From contig NZ_LJIZ01000008.1 in assembly GCF_001420605.1 (NCBI RefSeq), positions 163,222 through 227,221 on the forward strand: a DNA stretch of 64,000 nucleotides, written 5' to 3'. Made by a program: the position numbers and the translations under genes. Below, one piece after another: positions 1 through 8,356 of the stretch; the stretch's first letter is position 1; every line of letters begins with the position of its first letter. Source of the stretch: Bacillus sp. FJAT-25509. GTDB lineage: Bacteria; Bacillota; Bacilli; Bacillales; Bacillaceae_G. The notes beneath the pieces are model-generated. The model was not told the DNA's origin and did no database searches. It saw nothing but the letters and a program-made list of their open reading frames with translations.

Positions 1-272
1 GGAACTATGGCGCTGAAGCAAGTTCTCGTTTCCATGTTGCGGATGCAGCATTCGGATTAAATCCGACATCAGGTTATGACATTTCTTATGCAACAGGAGA
101 AGCATTTAAATCTCCAAGTCAAGAAGGTATCTCTTTATTTAATGATAGCAAAGACTACAATAATGAATTCTTACCAGATGCTGGTCGTAACATCGGACAC
201 TACGGATTAAAAGTACGTGTTAATGGTCAATCTACTGATAAATCAGTTGGATCAATTGTAGTTTATAAATAA
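1..272 (+). CDS. C-terminal fragment of an immune inhibitor A-like (M6) secreted metalloprotease
   Basis: The reading frame is open from the first base to a TAA at 270-272, giving the last 89 or so residues of a larger protein whose start lies outside the window. The fragment contains VADAAFGL, a stretch SLFNDSKDY and a GRNIGHYGLKVRV-like strand followed by the end SIVVYK. From memory this resembles the C-terminal beta-rich domain of InhA-type M6 peptidases, which are secreted zinc proteases of the B. cereus group and relatives. The catalytic HExxH region is not in the window, so protease identity is inferred from this tail only. A strong terminator follows directly. It could instead be another extracellular protein sharing the same C-terminal module. 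Confidence 0.6.
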   Translation, partial: NYGAEASSRFHVADAAFGLNPTSGYDISYATGEAFKSPSQEGISLFNDSKDYNNEFLPDAGRNIGHYGLKVRVNGQSTDKSVGSIVVYK

Positions 273-280
273 TAATGACG

Positions 281-316
281 AGAAAGGTAACTTAATGTTG
301 CCTTTCTTTTTTTATT
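281..316 (+). terminator. Rho-independent terminator of the M6 peptidase gene
   Basis: A stem AGAAAGG-AAC pairs with GTT-CCTTTCT around a short loop and is followed by a run of T. It lies 9 bases after the stop codon. Confidence 0.85.
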
Positions 317-390
317 TTAGGTAATTAATAGACCAATAGAACAATATTAATTTTAAATGAAATTAAGTTTCGTTTATTCTTTATGTTTTA

Positions 391-418
391 TTGACTTTTT
401 ATTTCGAAAGTTTAAAAT
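391..418 (+). promoter_or_regulatory. Putative sigma-A promoter of the MupG-like gene
   Basis: TTGACT at 391-396 and TAAAAT at 413-418 are separated by 16 bases, about 45 bases before the start codon at 463. The match is reasonable but untested. Confidence 0.45.
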
Positions 419-462
419 GATAACCAAATAGGATTTTTTATAGAGGAAGAAGGAGAGAGACT

Positions 463-1527
463 ATGCTAGGTATATCAATCTATTTATCTGAAAAAAATAT
501 TGAGAAGAATAAAAAATATATCGAAATGGCAAAAAAAAATGGATTTCATTCAATTTTCACATCATTACACATTCCTGAAGATGACCCTTCAACTTATAAA
601 AAACTTCTTCAAACACTTGGTACAGAGGCAAAGGAAAATGAAATGGAGCTTATGGCAGATATTTCAGCAAAATCACTTACACATTTAGGCTTAGATTATA
701 CAAACGTTAGTGAGTTACTAAATTGGGGAGTTACTGGTTTGCGAGTGGACTACGGACTGAAAGAAGTACAAATAGCAGATCTTTCTAAGAAAATGAAGAT
801 TGCACTTAATGCTAGTACACTTACACCTGCATTTTTAGATGAACTACTTAAATATGGATTACAAACTGAAAATGTAGAGGCTTGGCATAATTTCTATCCT
901 CGCCCAGAAACTGGATTAGCAACAACTTATTTAATTGAAAAAAATAAATGGTTAAAAAGCTGCGGAATTACAACAATGGCATTTATTCCTGGAAACGATG
1001 AAATTAGAGGACCATTATTTAAAGGATTACCAACATTAGAAAAACATCGCGGAGTAGACCCACTACTGGCTTATTTAGATTTAAACCAAAACTGTTACGT
1101 AGATAAAGTTTTGGTTGGCGATATTAGTATAAAAATAGAAACGATGGAAGCACTCTCAAAGACGAAGAACTATATGGAATTAAGATATAAACCATATTCA
1201 CAAGACGAAGAAATCCTTTCCATTGTAGAGCAAGTTCATACGAACCGAGAAGATCCTGCACGCGACGTTATTCGATCAATGGAGTCTAGACTATACGGTA
1301 GCTTTGGTGAAAATAGTCTAAAACCTGCAAATACGATTACCCGCTCAGTTGGATCTGTGACAATTGACAACGAATTATATGGCAGATATGAGGGGGAACT
1401 ACAAATAATGCTTACTAATCTACCAAGCGATGAGAAAGTAAATGTAATAGGGAAGATTATAGAAGACGATCTATCATTATTACAATATATTGGAGCGGGT
1501 AAGAAGTTTAAGTTAATGCGTGTTTAA
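463..1527 (+). CDS. MupG-like (DUF871) TIM-barrel protein, possible 6-phospho-N-acetylmuramidase
   Basis: The 354-residue protein starts at ATG 463 after the ribosome binding site GAAGGAGAG. The N-terminus (MLGISIYLSE) and the alternating barrel strands, including LRVDYG, LNAST, a NFYPRPETGL stretch and AFIPGN, match the DUF871/MupG family; a smaller C-terminal domain begins near residue 240 and carries RSVGSVTIDNELYGRYEGEL. Characterised MupG of Staphylococcus cleaves MurNAc-6-phosphate-GlcNAc during cell-wall sugar recycling and is encoded beside murQ, a MurNAc PTS permease and murR. None of those partners is present here, so the gene is isolated and its substrate is an inference from the family. 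No obvious terminator follows; a 590-base non-coding stretch with a GC-rich repeat comes next. Confidence 0.8.
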   Translation: MLGISIYLSEKNIEKNKKYIEMAKKNGFHSIFTSLHIPEDDPSTYKKLLQTLGTEAKENEMELMADISAKSLTHLGLDYTNVSELLNWGVTGLRVDYGLKEVQIADLSKKMKIALNASTLTPAFLDELLKYGLQTENVEAWHNFYPRPETGLATTYLIEKNKWLKSCGITTMAFIPGNDEIRGPLFKGLPTLEKHRGVDPLLAYLDLNQNCYVDKVLVGDISIKIETMEALSKTKNYMELRYKPYSQDEEILSIVEQVHTNREDPARDVIRSMESRLYGSFGENSLKPANTITRSVGSVTIDNELYGRYEGELQIMLTNLPSDEKVNVIGKIIEDDLSLLQYIGAGKKFKLMRV

Positions 1528-1845
1528 ATATATATTAATCAATACCGAAAGCTAAGTGAATTTTATTGATAAAGTCGTGAACTTCATTGATATAGAGTTG
1601 GTTTTTGATAAAAAGTTGGGACCTTTCTTTTATATCAATTTTAGGATACTTATTTTTGGGTTTTTCAATCCTTTTACTCTATTTCTCATGATTATTGACC
1701 TTGTTTGAAAATTACTAATTTTTGTTACAGATATGACTTTTTTATTTGTTGATTTACCAAAGCTATTTGCAGTTTTAAATATATTAATTACATTTCCTCT
1801 GAATGTTTATTATAGGTTTAAAGTATAACTTTTTTAGATGAATAT

Positions 1846-1965
1846 GATTGGAACGAAAGGATACTCGACTCCTATGGGAGATGCAGGAAGGCTAAAGACC
1901 CCGCAGGTACGAGGAGGCTCAGCTCATGCCCCATGGAAAGCGAGAATCCTGTAGTGGAAATCAAC
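1846..1965 (+). repeat. Copy 1 of a GC-rich structured intergenic repeat (core only)
   Basis: This 120-bp block starts GATTGGAACGAAAGG and ends GTAGTGGAAATCAAC. Between them lie GACTCCTATGGGA, a GACCCC segment, GAGGAGGCTCAG and CCCCATGGAAAGCGAG. The same ordered motifs recur at 6888-7018 (opposite strand) and 47209-47331. The arms are complementary, so the block can fold on itself. It is much richer in G+C than the AT-rich sequence on either side. This copy lacks most of the extended flanking homology shared by the other two. The rest of the 1528-2114 gap holds an orphan terminator and nothing else I recognise. Confidence 0.85.
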
Positions 1966-2007
1966 AAGGCATTACTTATTTAATTGACAAATCATTTTTC
2001 AATGGAA

Positions 2008-2041
2008 AGAATCGTGTTTTAATAAGACGGTTCTTTTTTTA
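2008..2041 (+). terminator. Orphan terminator-like hairpin downstream of repeat copy 1
   Basis: AGAA-CGT pairs with ACG-TTCT (one G-U pair) across an AT-rich loop, followed by seven or more T. It is about 480 bases after the MupG-like gene but only 43 bases after the repeat core, so it may end a transcript crossing the repeat. Confidence 0.6.
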
Positions 2042-2114
2042 GGTTAGACTGGGTCATTCTTAAACGGTATGATAAAGATACTTACAAAATATTAGTTCGA
2101 ATGGTCGTGGAAAA

Positions 2115-2723
2115 ATGGACGATAAGTATTATGATAACCTACTTAATATAAAAACAGAGGGTGAGCAAAAAGGATTTAATGAATCCTTTCATTATCACCG
2201 GTATGAGCCAACACCCTATATCGCTTTACAACAACTATTTAAACAATACACACTTTCAAGCAATGATCGAATAGTTGATTTTGGATGTGGTAAAGGAAGA
2301 TTAAATTTCTATATAAATAGCTTATTTAATGCTACCGTTGTTGGAATTGAAATGAATGAAAAATATTATAATGAAGCTGTTGAAAATAAAAAGAATTACA
2401 TAAAAAATACAAAGACAAGTGAAGACAAAATCCTGTTTTATTGCTGCTTGGCTGAAGATTATCAAATTAATCCATTAGATAATTGTTTCTATTTTTTTAA
2501 TCCATTTTCAATCCAAATTTTTATGAATATCATTAATAACATTTTAATTTCAGTTGAGCATTCAAAAAGAAATGTGGAAATCATTTTGTATTATAGTTCT
2601 GATGATTATATTTATTTTTTGGAAAACCAGACTGCCTTTGAATTAAAACAAGAGATCCTACTGGCGGATGCTTATATGAAAAATCAAAATGAAAGATTTT
2701 TAGTCTATCGATTAACTTACTAA
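2115..2723 (+). CDS. Class I SAM-dependent methyltransferase, substrate unknown
   Basis: This 202-residue protein has the glycine-rich SAM-binding motif VDFGCGKGR near residues 54-62, and the following strand ends in an acidic residue (VVGIEMNEKY), as in Rossmann-fold methyltransferases. A FYFFNPFS stretch near residue 125 is in the place of motif IV. The N-terminal FHYHRYEPTPYIAL segment resembles uncharacterised Bacillus methyltransferases. The ribosome binding site before ATG 2115 is weak (only GTGG is visible), so the start is tentative. The next gene begins 22 bases downstream on the same strand, so the two may be co-transcribed. The substrate cannot be read from the sequence. Confidence 0.75.
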   Translation: MDDKYYDNLLNIKTEGEQKGFNESFHYHRYEPTPYIALQQLFKQYTLSSNDRIVDFGCGKGRLNFYINSLFNATVVGIEMNEKYYNEAVENKKNYIKNTKTSEDKILFYCCLAEDYQINPLDNCFYFFNPFSIQIFMNIINNILISVEHSKRNVEIILYYSSDDYIYFLENQTAFELKQEILLADAYMKNQNERFLVYRLTY

Positions 2724-2745
2724 TTTTAAAAGATTCAAGGATTTA

Positions 2746-3906
2746 TTGATTATTATGGAGAATTTTTTTAAGTGGGATAAAAGTAAATTAAATAGCCGGA
2801 AGGAAGAGTTCAATTTGAATAATATTAATCCTTTTATAGAATCATTTAAAAATACAAACCAACAATTAGCAGGTAGTGGATTTAGAAATATTCAAGTACT
2901 AAAGGATGCACTAACAGATTTCAATGGTAGTGAAGAAAGTGATCTTTATGGGGCAGGGAATTTTATTGAAGATTTTCAAGAAAAAATGGCAGAGTTTTTA
3001 GGTAAGGAATCTGCAGTGTTTTTTCCTAGCGGAACGATGGCTCAGCAAATCGCATTAAGAATTTGGTGTGATCAAAAAGGAATCAATAAAGTTGCTTATC
3101 ATCCTTTATCACATTTAGAAATTCATGAAGAAGATGGTTTGAAAAAACTACATAATATACAGCCTATTTTACTAGCGGATAAAAGTCGTGTTATTGAGTT
3201 AGAGGATGTTTTAGCAATGAATGAGGAAATCTCTTGTTTATTACTAGAATTACCACAACGAGAAATTGGTGGACAACTACCATCTTATGAAACACTAGAA
3301 TCAATTTCTTCATACTGCCGTGAAAAGGGAATTAAATTACATTTAGATGGTGCTAGATTAATGGAAATTCTCCCATACTATAAGAAGACAGCTTCTGAAT
3401 TATGTAGCTTATTTGATAGTGTTTATATGTCATTTTATAAAGGCATTGGGGGAGTGGCGGGTGCGATTCTTTCTGGTGACAGAGATTTTATCGACGAATC
3501 AAAAGTTTGGAAAAGAAGACATGGAGGAGATTTAATTAGTCTTTATCCTTACATAATAAGTGCAAATTATTATTTTGATCAAAGAGCAAATAAGATGGGA
3601 CAATACTATGACGATGCAGTTGAGTTAGCCGAATTCTTTAATGGTTGTCATGCGATCAATACTGTACCGACTATTCCTGTTTCTAATATGTTTCATGTCC
3701 ATTTTAATGCTCCGATCGAAAAGATTAAAAACATTCTTCAATCTATACATGAAGAAACAAAAATTGGTATTACCGGTAACTTAAGACCAGTTAATGAAGA
3801 AGTTAGTTATTGCGAGATTAGTATTGGAGACTTATACTCAACAATCTCTAAAGAGGATCTTCACAATATTTTTAACAAATTAAACGAGGAAATGAAATCA
3901 CTATAA
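2746..3906 (+). CDS. Threonine aldolase / beta-eliminating lyase family PLP enzyme
   Basis: The protein (about 385 residues) is a fold type I PLP enzyme. FFPSGTMAQQIALR is the cofactor phosphate-binding region, LHLDGARLMEI carries the Asp that contacts the pyridine nitrogen, and SFYKGIGGVAGA contains the lysine expected to bind PLP. These fit the low-specificity threonine aldolase group, which cleaves beta-hydroxy amino acids to glycine plus an aldehyde. The N-terminus is longer than in compact LtaE enzymes, so the true substrate is uncertain. AAGGA at 2737-2741 is 4 bases from TTG 2746 and 13 from an in-frame ATG at 2755; neither spacing is ideal, so the start could be 2755. It probably shares a transcript with the upstream methyltransferase. 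Confidence 0.8.
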   Translation: MIIMENFFKWDKSKLNSRKEEFNLNNINPFIESFKNTNQQLAGSGFRNIQVLKDALTDFNGSEESDLYGAGNFIEDFQEKMAEFLGKESAVFFPSGTMAQQIALRIWCDQKGINKVAYHPLSHLEIHEEDGLKKLHNIQPILLADKSRVIELEDVLAMNEEISCLLLELPQREIGGQLPSYETLESISSYCREKGIKLHLDGARLMEILPYYKKTASELCSLFDSVYMSFYKGIGGVAGAILSGDRDFIDESKVWKRRHGGDLISLYPYIISANYYFDQRANKMGQYYDDAVELAEFFNGCHAINTVPTIPVSNMFHVHFNAPIEKIKNILQSIHEETKIGITGNLRPVNEEVSYCEISIGDLYSTISKEDLHNIFNKLNEEMKSL

Positions 3907-3964
3907 ACCATAATTGTTTAAGCAATGAAAGTTTAATTTAAATAAAAAAAGGGAGTTGACTTAA

Positions 3965-4363
3965 ATGCAAAAAATTACAACGTTTTTAATGTTTGAAGGA
4001 CAAGCAGAAGAAGCAATGAATTTTTACATGTCACTATTTAAAGATTCTGAGGTCGTGAATATTTCGCGTTATGGAGCAGATATGGGAGAGTTTGAAGGGA
4101 AAGTAATACATGCAACTTTCACATTGAACGGCCAACAATTTATGTGCATTGATAGTACCGTTAAACATAAATTTACGTTTACACCAGCTGTTTCATTATA
4201 TGTGACTTGTGAAACAAATGAAGAAATTGAAAATGCATACAAAGAATTAAGTCAAGATGGTGAAATATTAATGCCTTTGCAGTCATATCCATTCAGTGAA
4301 AAGTTTGTATGGGTGAATGATAAATATGGTGTATCTTGGCAATTAACTCTTGCAAAAAAATAA
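3965..4363 (+). CDS. PhnB/YjdN-type VOC family protein
   Basis: This 132-residue protein begins MQKITTFLMFEGQAEEAMNFY and contains SLYVTCET and KFVWVNDKYGVSWQL. That pattern is typical of the PhnB-like branch of the vicinal oxygen chelate superfamily, often annotated as 3-demethylubiquinone methyltransferase-like, whose biochemical role is mostly unknown. A strong AAAGGGAG ribosome binding site precedes ATG 3965 and a terminator follows at once, so it is probably a single-gene unit. One of three VOC-fold genes in the first 15 kb; the others are at 7335 and 13990 on the opposite strand and belong to different branches. Confidence 0.8.
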   Translation: MQKITTFLMFEGQAEEAMNFYMSLFKDSEVVNISRYGADMGEFEGKVIHATFTLNGQQFMCIDSTVKHKFTFTPAVSLYVTCETNEEIENAYKELSQDGEILMPLQSYPFSEKFVWVNDKYGVSWQLTLAKK

Positions 4364-4381
4364 ATAAAGAACTGCAAAGAA

Positions 4382-4418
4382 AAAATCGTGTTGGTAACAA
4401 TGACACGATTTTTTTTTA
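4382..4418 (+). terminator. Rho-independent terminator after the PhnB-like gene
   Basis: AAATCGTGT pairs with ACACGATTT across an 11-base loop and is followed by a T tract. Confidence 0.9.
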
Positions 4419-4538
4419 TTGTTATTAATCCTGTTTTTAACAAATCACCCATTATTTTTATAATATCAAGTTTAAAATAAGAAGATTTATTGCACACTTT
4501 TACTATATGAATTTTTATAAAGGTGAGAATTTAACTAT

Positions 4539-6761
4539 ATGAATGAAGTAAATTTGATTACTGAAAAAGAGTTTGACGAACAATTAATTAATAAATATGC
4601 AAGTTTAATGGCATTAGGTAATGGTTACTTAGGTTTACGATCTTGTCATGAAGAAGACTATGAAGGACAAACTAGAGGGATGTATATAGCTGGTATCTAT
4701 AATCAGTTATCCCCAAGTCAAACGACAAAGATTGTGAATCTTCCAGATCTAATTGGAATGGAAATTGAAATAAATGGTGATATTTTTTCGAATGCAACTG
4801 GCCAATTTACATTCTATGATCGAAAGTTAAATATGCTGACCGGCGAATTAATAAGAGAGGTAATTTGGAAAAATAAGGATGGAAATCGATTCCACTTTTT
4901 GTTTCAGCGTTTTGTTTCAAAGGATGATTTACATTTACTTGCTTCAAAAATTAGTGTCACAGCTTTAGATTGTAATGCCAAGATTAAAATAAAAACAGGT
5001 ATTAATGCGGAGTGTGTCAGTCAACAAAAGAATGAACTTACAGAAGAATTAGTAAGAATAATGGATAATAGAATTATGCATGGTGTTTATCAAACTACTG
5101 AGACTAAACATAAAATTGCGATTGCAACATGCTGTGTAACTCCTGATGAGAGTGAGGTTTCATATTTTGCTTTAAATAATCAGCTTCTTGCCTCAATTAC
5201 ACAAGATCTCGTCGTTGAGCGGACTGTTGAGTTTTCAAAAATTAGCTCAGTTTATACTTCTAATGATATGTTACGGGAAGAACCTTCTGCAGCTAGTGTT
5301 AATACTGTACAGAAATTTTTATCAGAGGGTTATGATAATTTGAGAAATAGCACGACAATCAAATGGCAGGATTTTTGGAAGCAAAAAAGAGTTGTCATAA
5401 CCTCAAAGGATCAAGCAGATCAGTTAGCTCTAGATTTTTCTTTGTACCACATTGAAGCAATGACTCCTGGGCATGATGATCGATTAAGTATAGGCGCAAG
5501 GGGATTAACTGGTGAAGGAAATAATGGTTTAATATTTTGGGATACAGAGATGTTTATTGCACCGTTTCACTTATTTACTGAACCAGATATTGCTAAAAGA
5601 TTAATAAGATATCGCTATCATCATATTAAAGAAGCAAAAGTAAATGCGTTCCAATCAGGGTATGAGGGTACTTTATTTCCTTGGGCAAGTGCTTTTTCCG
5701 GAAAAGAAGAAACACAGAAAGCTTCAGCGAATAATACAAAACCCGAGATCGTTCATAGTTCAAATTTAGCGAAATCAAGTGAACATATTGTAGCTGACAT
5801 TGCATTTGCTGTCGTACAATACTATGAAAATACGCTAGATGAAAGCTTTATGACCAATAATGGACTTGAGCTACTCAAAGAAACTGCACGCTTTTGGGTG
5901 AGCAGGACAACTGATACAAATGGCGATTTAATCATTAAAAATGTCATCGGTCCAGACGAATATACAGATCAAGTAGATAATAATGCTTATACGAATTACA
6001 TGGCTTTTTATAATGTGCAGAATGCGTTAAATTATATGGGAAAATACAATGATCCTGATGCAGAATTAAAGCAAAACTGTACTGATTTTTTAAAAAGATT
6101 ATATTTACCAACCCAAAATGATGAAAATATCATTCCGCAAGATGATACATTTTTAAGTAAACCCGAGATTGACTTAACGGAATATAGACAATCCATTGCA
6201 AGTCGGGAAATACTATTAGATTATTCTCTACAAGAACTATATGAACTACAAGTTATAAAACAAGCTGATGTAGTCATGTTGCTCTATCTTTTCCCGGATT
6301 TGTTCTCAACGGAAATCGCTAAAAAGAATATAGAATACTACGAAGAGCGTACTGTTCATGATTCTCCAATAAGTAAATCAATTCACGCAATTGTTGCTGC
6401 AAGATGCGACTATCAAGAAGAGTCTTATCAATTATTTCAAGAAGGATGTTTAATCGATTTAGGACCGAATCCAAAATCTTCAGATGAAGGAATTCATGCT
6501 GCGCCTATGGGAGCAAATTGGCTAGTTGCAATCTTTGGCTTTGCAAATATCTCCATGGATATAAATCGTTTAAAAATTGATCCAAAATTACCTGCAAATT
6601 GGGATAAAATGATGTTTCCATTCCTATGGCAAGGAGCAAGACTTGAAATAACAATTACCCAAAAGTCGATAACAGTCACAAAGGAATATGGCCCACCAGT
6701 ATCATTAGAAATTAATGGTGAAACATATAATTTAACTGAAAAGATAAAGGTTTCTCTTTAA
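4539..6761 (+). CDS. Glycoside hydrolase family 65 disaccharide phosphorylase
   Basis: A 740-residue cytoplasmic protein with no signal peptide. The N-terminal beta-sandwich (MALGNGYLGLR) is followed by a helical barrel with FWDTEMFIAPFHL and VIGPDEYTDQVDNNAYTN; Glu474 in the latter is the expected general acid of GH65 enzymes. DEGIHAAPMGANW near residue 650 matches the family's conserved phosphate-site region, and a small beta-domain ends the protein. GH65 phosphorylases use phosphate to split maltose, trehalose, kojibiose or nigerose into beta-glucose-1-phosphate and glucose; which sugar cannot be told by eye. AAGGTGAG precedes ATG 4539. Unusually there is no neighbouring beta-phosphoglucomutase, sugar transporter or LacI-type regulator, so its pathway partners must be elsewhere. 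Confidence 0.88.
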   Translation: MNEVNLITEKEFDEQLINKYASLMALGNGYLGLRSCHEEDYEGQTRGMYIAGIYNQLSPSQTTKIVNLPDLIGMEIEINGDIFSNATGQFTFYDRKLNMLTGELIREVIWKNKDGNRFHFLFQRFVSKDDLHLLASKISVTALDCNAKIKIKTGINAECVSQQKNELTEELVRIMDNRIMHGVYQTTETKHKIAIATCCVTPDESEVSYFALNNQLLASITQDLVVERTVEFSKISSVYTSNDMLREEPSAASVNTVQKFLSEGYDNLRNSTTIKWQDFWKQKRVVITSKDQADQLALDFSLYHIEAMTPGHDDRLSIGARGLTGEGNNGLIFWDTEMFIAPFHLFTEPDIAKRLIRYRYHHIKEAKVNAFQSGYEGTLFPWASAFSGKEETQKASANNTKPEIVHSSNLAKSSEHIVADIAFAVVQYYENTLDESFMTNNGLELLKETARFWVSRTTDTNGDLIIKNVIGPDEYTDQVDNNAYTNYMAFYNVQNALNYMGKYNDPDAELKQNCTDFLKRLYLPTQNDENIIPQDDTFLSKPEIDLTEYRQSIASREILLDYSLQELYELQVIKQADVVMLLYLFPDLFSTEIAKKNIEYYEERTVHDSPISKSIHAIVAARCDYQEESYQLFQEGCLIDLGPNPKSSDEGIHAAPMGANWLVAIFGFANISMDINRLKIDPKLPANWDKMMFPFLWQGARLEITITQKSITVTKEYGPPVSLEINGETYNLTEKIKVSL

Positions 6762-6793
6762 GAAGATAGAAGATAAGGATAAAAGGAAAAAGC

Positions 6794-6824
6794 AAAACCC
6801 AATCTTTCATTAAGATTGGGTTTT
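6794..6824 (+). terminator. Terminator of the GH65 gene, first copy of a duplicated hairpin
   Basis: AAAACCCAATCTT pairs with AAGATTGGGTTTT. All 31 bases recur exactly at 7297-7327. The hairpin could stop transcription in both directions. Confidence 0.9.
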
Positions 6825-7125
6825 CACGCTGTTGAAGAACAATCTCATTAATAAATACCCATATTTTCGTAAAAGGAGTAGAGTGAGGTTGATTTCCACT
6901 ACAGGGTGCTCGCTTTCCATGGGGCGAGACCTGAGCCTCCTCGTCACGTCCGTTCCTGTGGGGTCTCAGCCTTCCCGCATTTCCCATAGGAGTCGAGCAC
7001 CCCTCCGTTCCAATCAACTTTTTCATTTAAAAAGTTTACGATAAAAAGCTATTTAAATATCCTTTACTTAGCGTGAAATAAAAGTTTATTAATCAGTTTG
7101 AATGTCAACTAAGATCGAACATCAA
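6825..7125 (-). repeat. Copy 2 of the structured repeat, extended form of about 300 bp
   Basis: Read on the minus strand, this block aligns to 47098-47393 over nearly its whole length. It starts GTTGATGTTCGA, passes AAGTAAAGGATATT, holds the GC-rich core at 6888-7018, then CTCCTTTTACGAAAAT, and ends near TTCAACAGC. The core begins GTTGATTGGAACG and ends GTGGAAATCAAC. The arms GGGTGCTCG/CGAGCACCC and GAGACC/GGTCTC are complementary. Long open frames in this block on both strands are artefacts of the repeat. The remainder of the 6762-7334 gap (7126-7296) holds nothing I recognise. Confidence 0.85.
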
Positions 7126-7296
7126 CTTTTAAACTAATCATTTGAAACATTTATATAAAAATTGCTCTTGATATTTTTAACTTCTGAAAAAACAATTACT
7201 ATAGTTTGTAGGAACATCAAAAAATGAATTTTAACATTAAAAATGTTCAACTTAATATTGTTTTACCTAAAGAACGTTTTATATTTCGGCATTTTG

Positions 7297-7327
7297 AAAA
7301 CCCAATCTTTCATTAAGATTGGGTTTT
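7297..7327 (-). terminator. Terminator of the VOC gene, second copy of the duplicated hairpin
   Basis: This is identical over 31 bases to the hairpin at 6794-6824. It lies 7 bases beyond the stop of the convergent minus-strand gene. Confidence 0.88.
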
Positions 7328-7334
7328 GGGTTTT

Positions 7335-7721
7335 CTACTCTTCATACAATTCTAAAGGTAAGCCGTCAGGATCCTGGAAAAATGTGAATCTTTTATTTGT
7401 TATCTCATCATTACGAATTGGTTCTACAAATACACCATTTTGTTTTAAGTATTGAACACTTTTTTCTATATTAGCTACAGTAAAGGCTAAATGGCGTAAC
7501 CCAACTGCTTCTGGATTTGTTTGTCGCTTCGGTGGATTAGGGAATGAAAATAGCTCAATTTGTCCATTTTCTCCTATACTTAAGTCCAATTTATAAGAGT
7601 CTCGCTCCTCTCGATAGGTTTCGTTAATTACCTTACAACCTAATAAATTTATGTAAAAATGCTTAGACAATTCATAATTAGAACAAATAATAGCGACATG
7701 GTGGATATTCTTAACATCCAT
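7335..7721 (-). CDS. YaeR/GloA2-type VOC family protein
   Basis: This 128-residue glyoxalase-fold protein has the four expected metal-ligand positions of the family: the HHVAI histidine near the N-terminus, the IELF glutamate, the LRHLAF histidine and the LPLELYEE glutamate at the end. That arrangement and the overall length match the YaeR/SMU1112c-like lyases; the natural substrate of this group is not established. The ATG lies 7 to 14 bases after an AAGGTG-type ribosome binding site on the minus strand. It is convergent with the GH65 gene and separated from it by the repeat-bearing insert. It appears to be a monocistronic unit. Confidence 0.8.
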   Translation of the reverse strand: MDVKNIHHVAIICSNYELSKHFYINLLGCKVINETYREERDSYKLDLSIGENGQIELFSFPNPPKRQTNPEAVGLRHLAFTVANIEKSVQYLKQNGVFVEPIRNDEITNKRFTFFQDPDGLPLELYEE

Positions 7722-7915
7722 ATTAAAACACCTTCTTACTTTGATTTACTAAAACTTTACTAGTTTAACATGATTAGTACTGTTTGAAAAAAGAATTCTT
7801 TTCATTTTGACAGTATAGTTCATTGTTTTAAGTGGAAAAATGAATTGTGGAATGTAAAAAACTGGGTAATTCAAAAAAAAATAATGGGAATAATCTCCCA
7901 TTAAGTTTTAGAAAT

Positions 7916-8134
7916 TTATCTTCTTCTTTTTTTATCATCTTTTGCTAAAACCTGAACTTTCTTAATAACTTCTAGTTCTACAATTACATGTACATGTTTA
8001 TCATTTATTTGATTAACACTTAATACTTTACCTTTTCGACCTTTAATGGAAATAGTATCTCCTTCAGAGGGGACATTTTTGAGTAGTTGGTTTAATAGTT
8101 CAACGTTTTTCTCGATATAATGAACTACAATCAT
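7916..8134 (-). CDS. Conserved small basic protein of unknown function
   Basis: This 72-residue protein starts MIVVHYIEKN, contains a hydrophilic ISIKGRKGKVLSVNQI segment that looks like a small SH3-like or KOW-like beta turn, and ends in a very basic KDDKKRRR tail. A clear AGAGGAG ribosome binding site supports ATG 8134. I believe similar short proteins occur across Bacillus, but I cannot name a family or function. The basic tail and the beta-rich GRKGKV motif would be compatible with nucleic acid or ribosome binding; that is only a guess. No terminator is obvious. Confidence 0.7.
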   Translation of the reverse strand: MIVVHYIEKNVELLNQLLKNVPSEGDTISIKGRKGKVLSVNQINDKHVHVIVELEVIKKVQVLAKDDKKRRR

Positions 8135-8356
8135 AGAGCTTCAACTCCTCTAATCATTCTTATCTTTATACAATATTTAAGATTAAATAAAATAAGAACA
8201 AATTTAAGCTGATTATTTAACAATACAAGTTCATATATTAAGGAATAACTTCAATTAGTTGATGGTTGTTTTATTTCCGAAAAATTCTAACAAATTATTT
8301 CTATTTTAAAAGTTATTTAATACAATTTAAGAAAAAAACAGATTGTGAGGTAGCCA

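Noticed and set aside
6712..7044. Overlapping open frames on both strands in repeat copy 2
   Set aside because: They arise from the GC-rich repeat, which has few stop codons, and they lack ribosome binding sites and recognisable domains.
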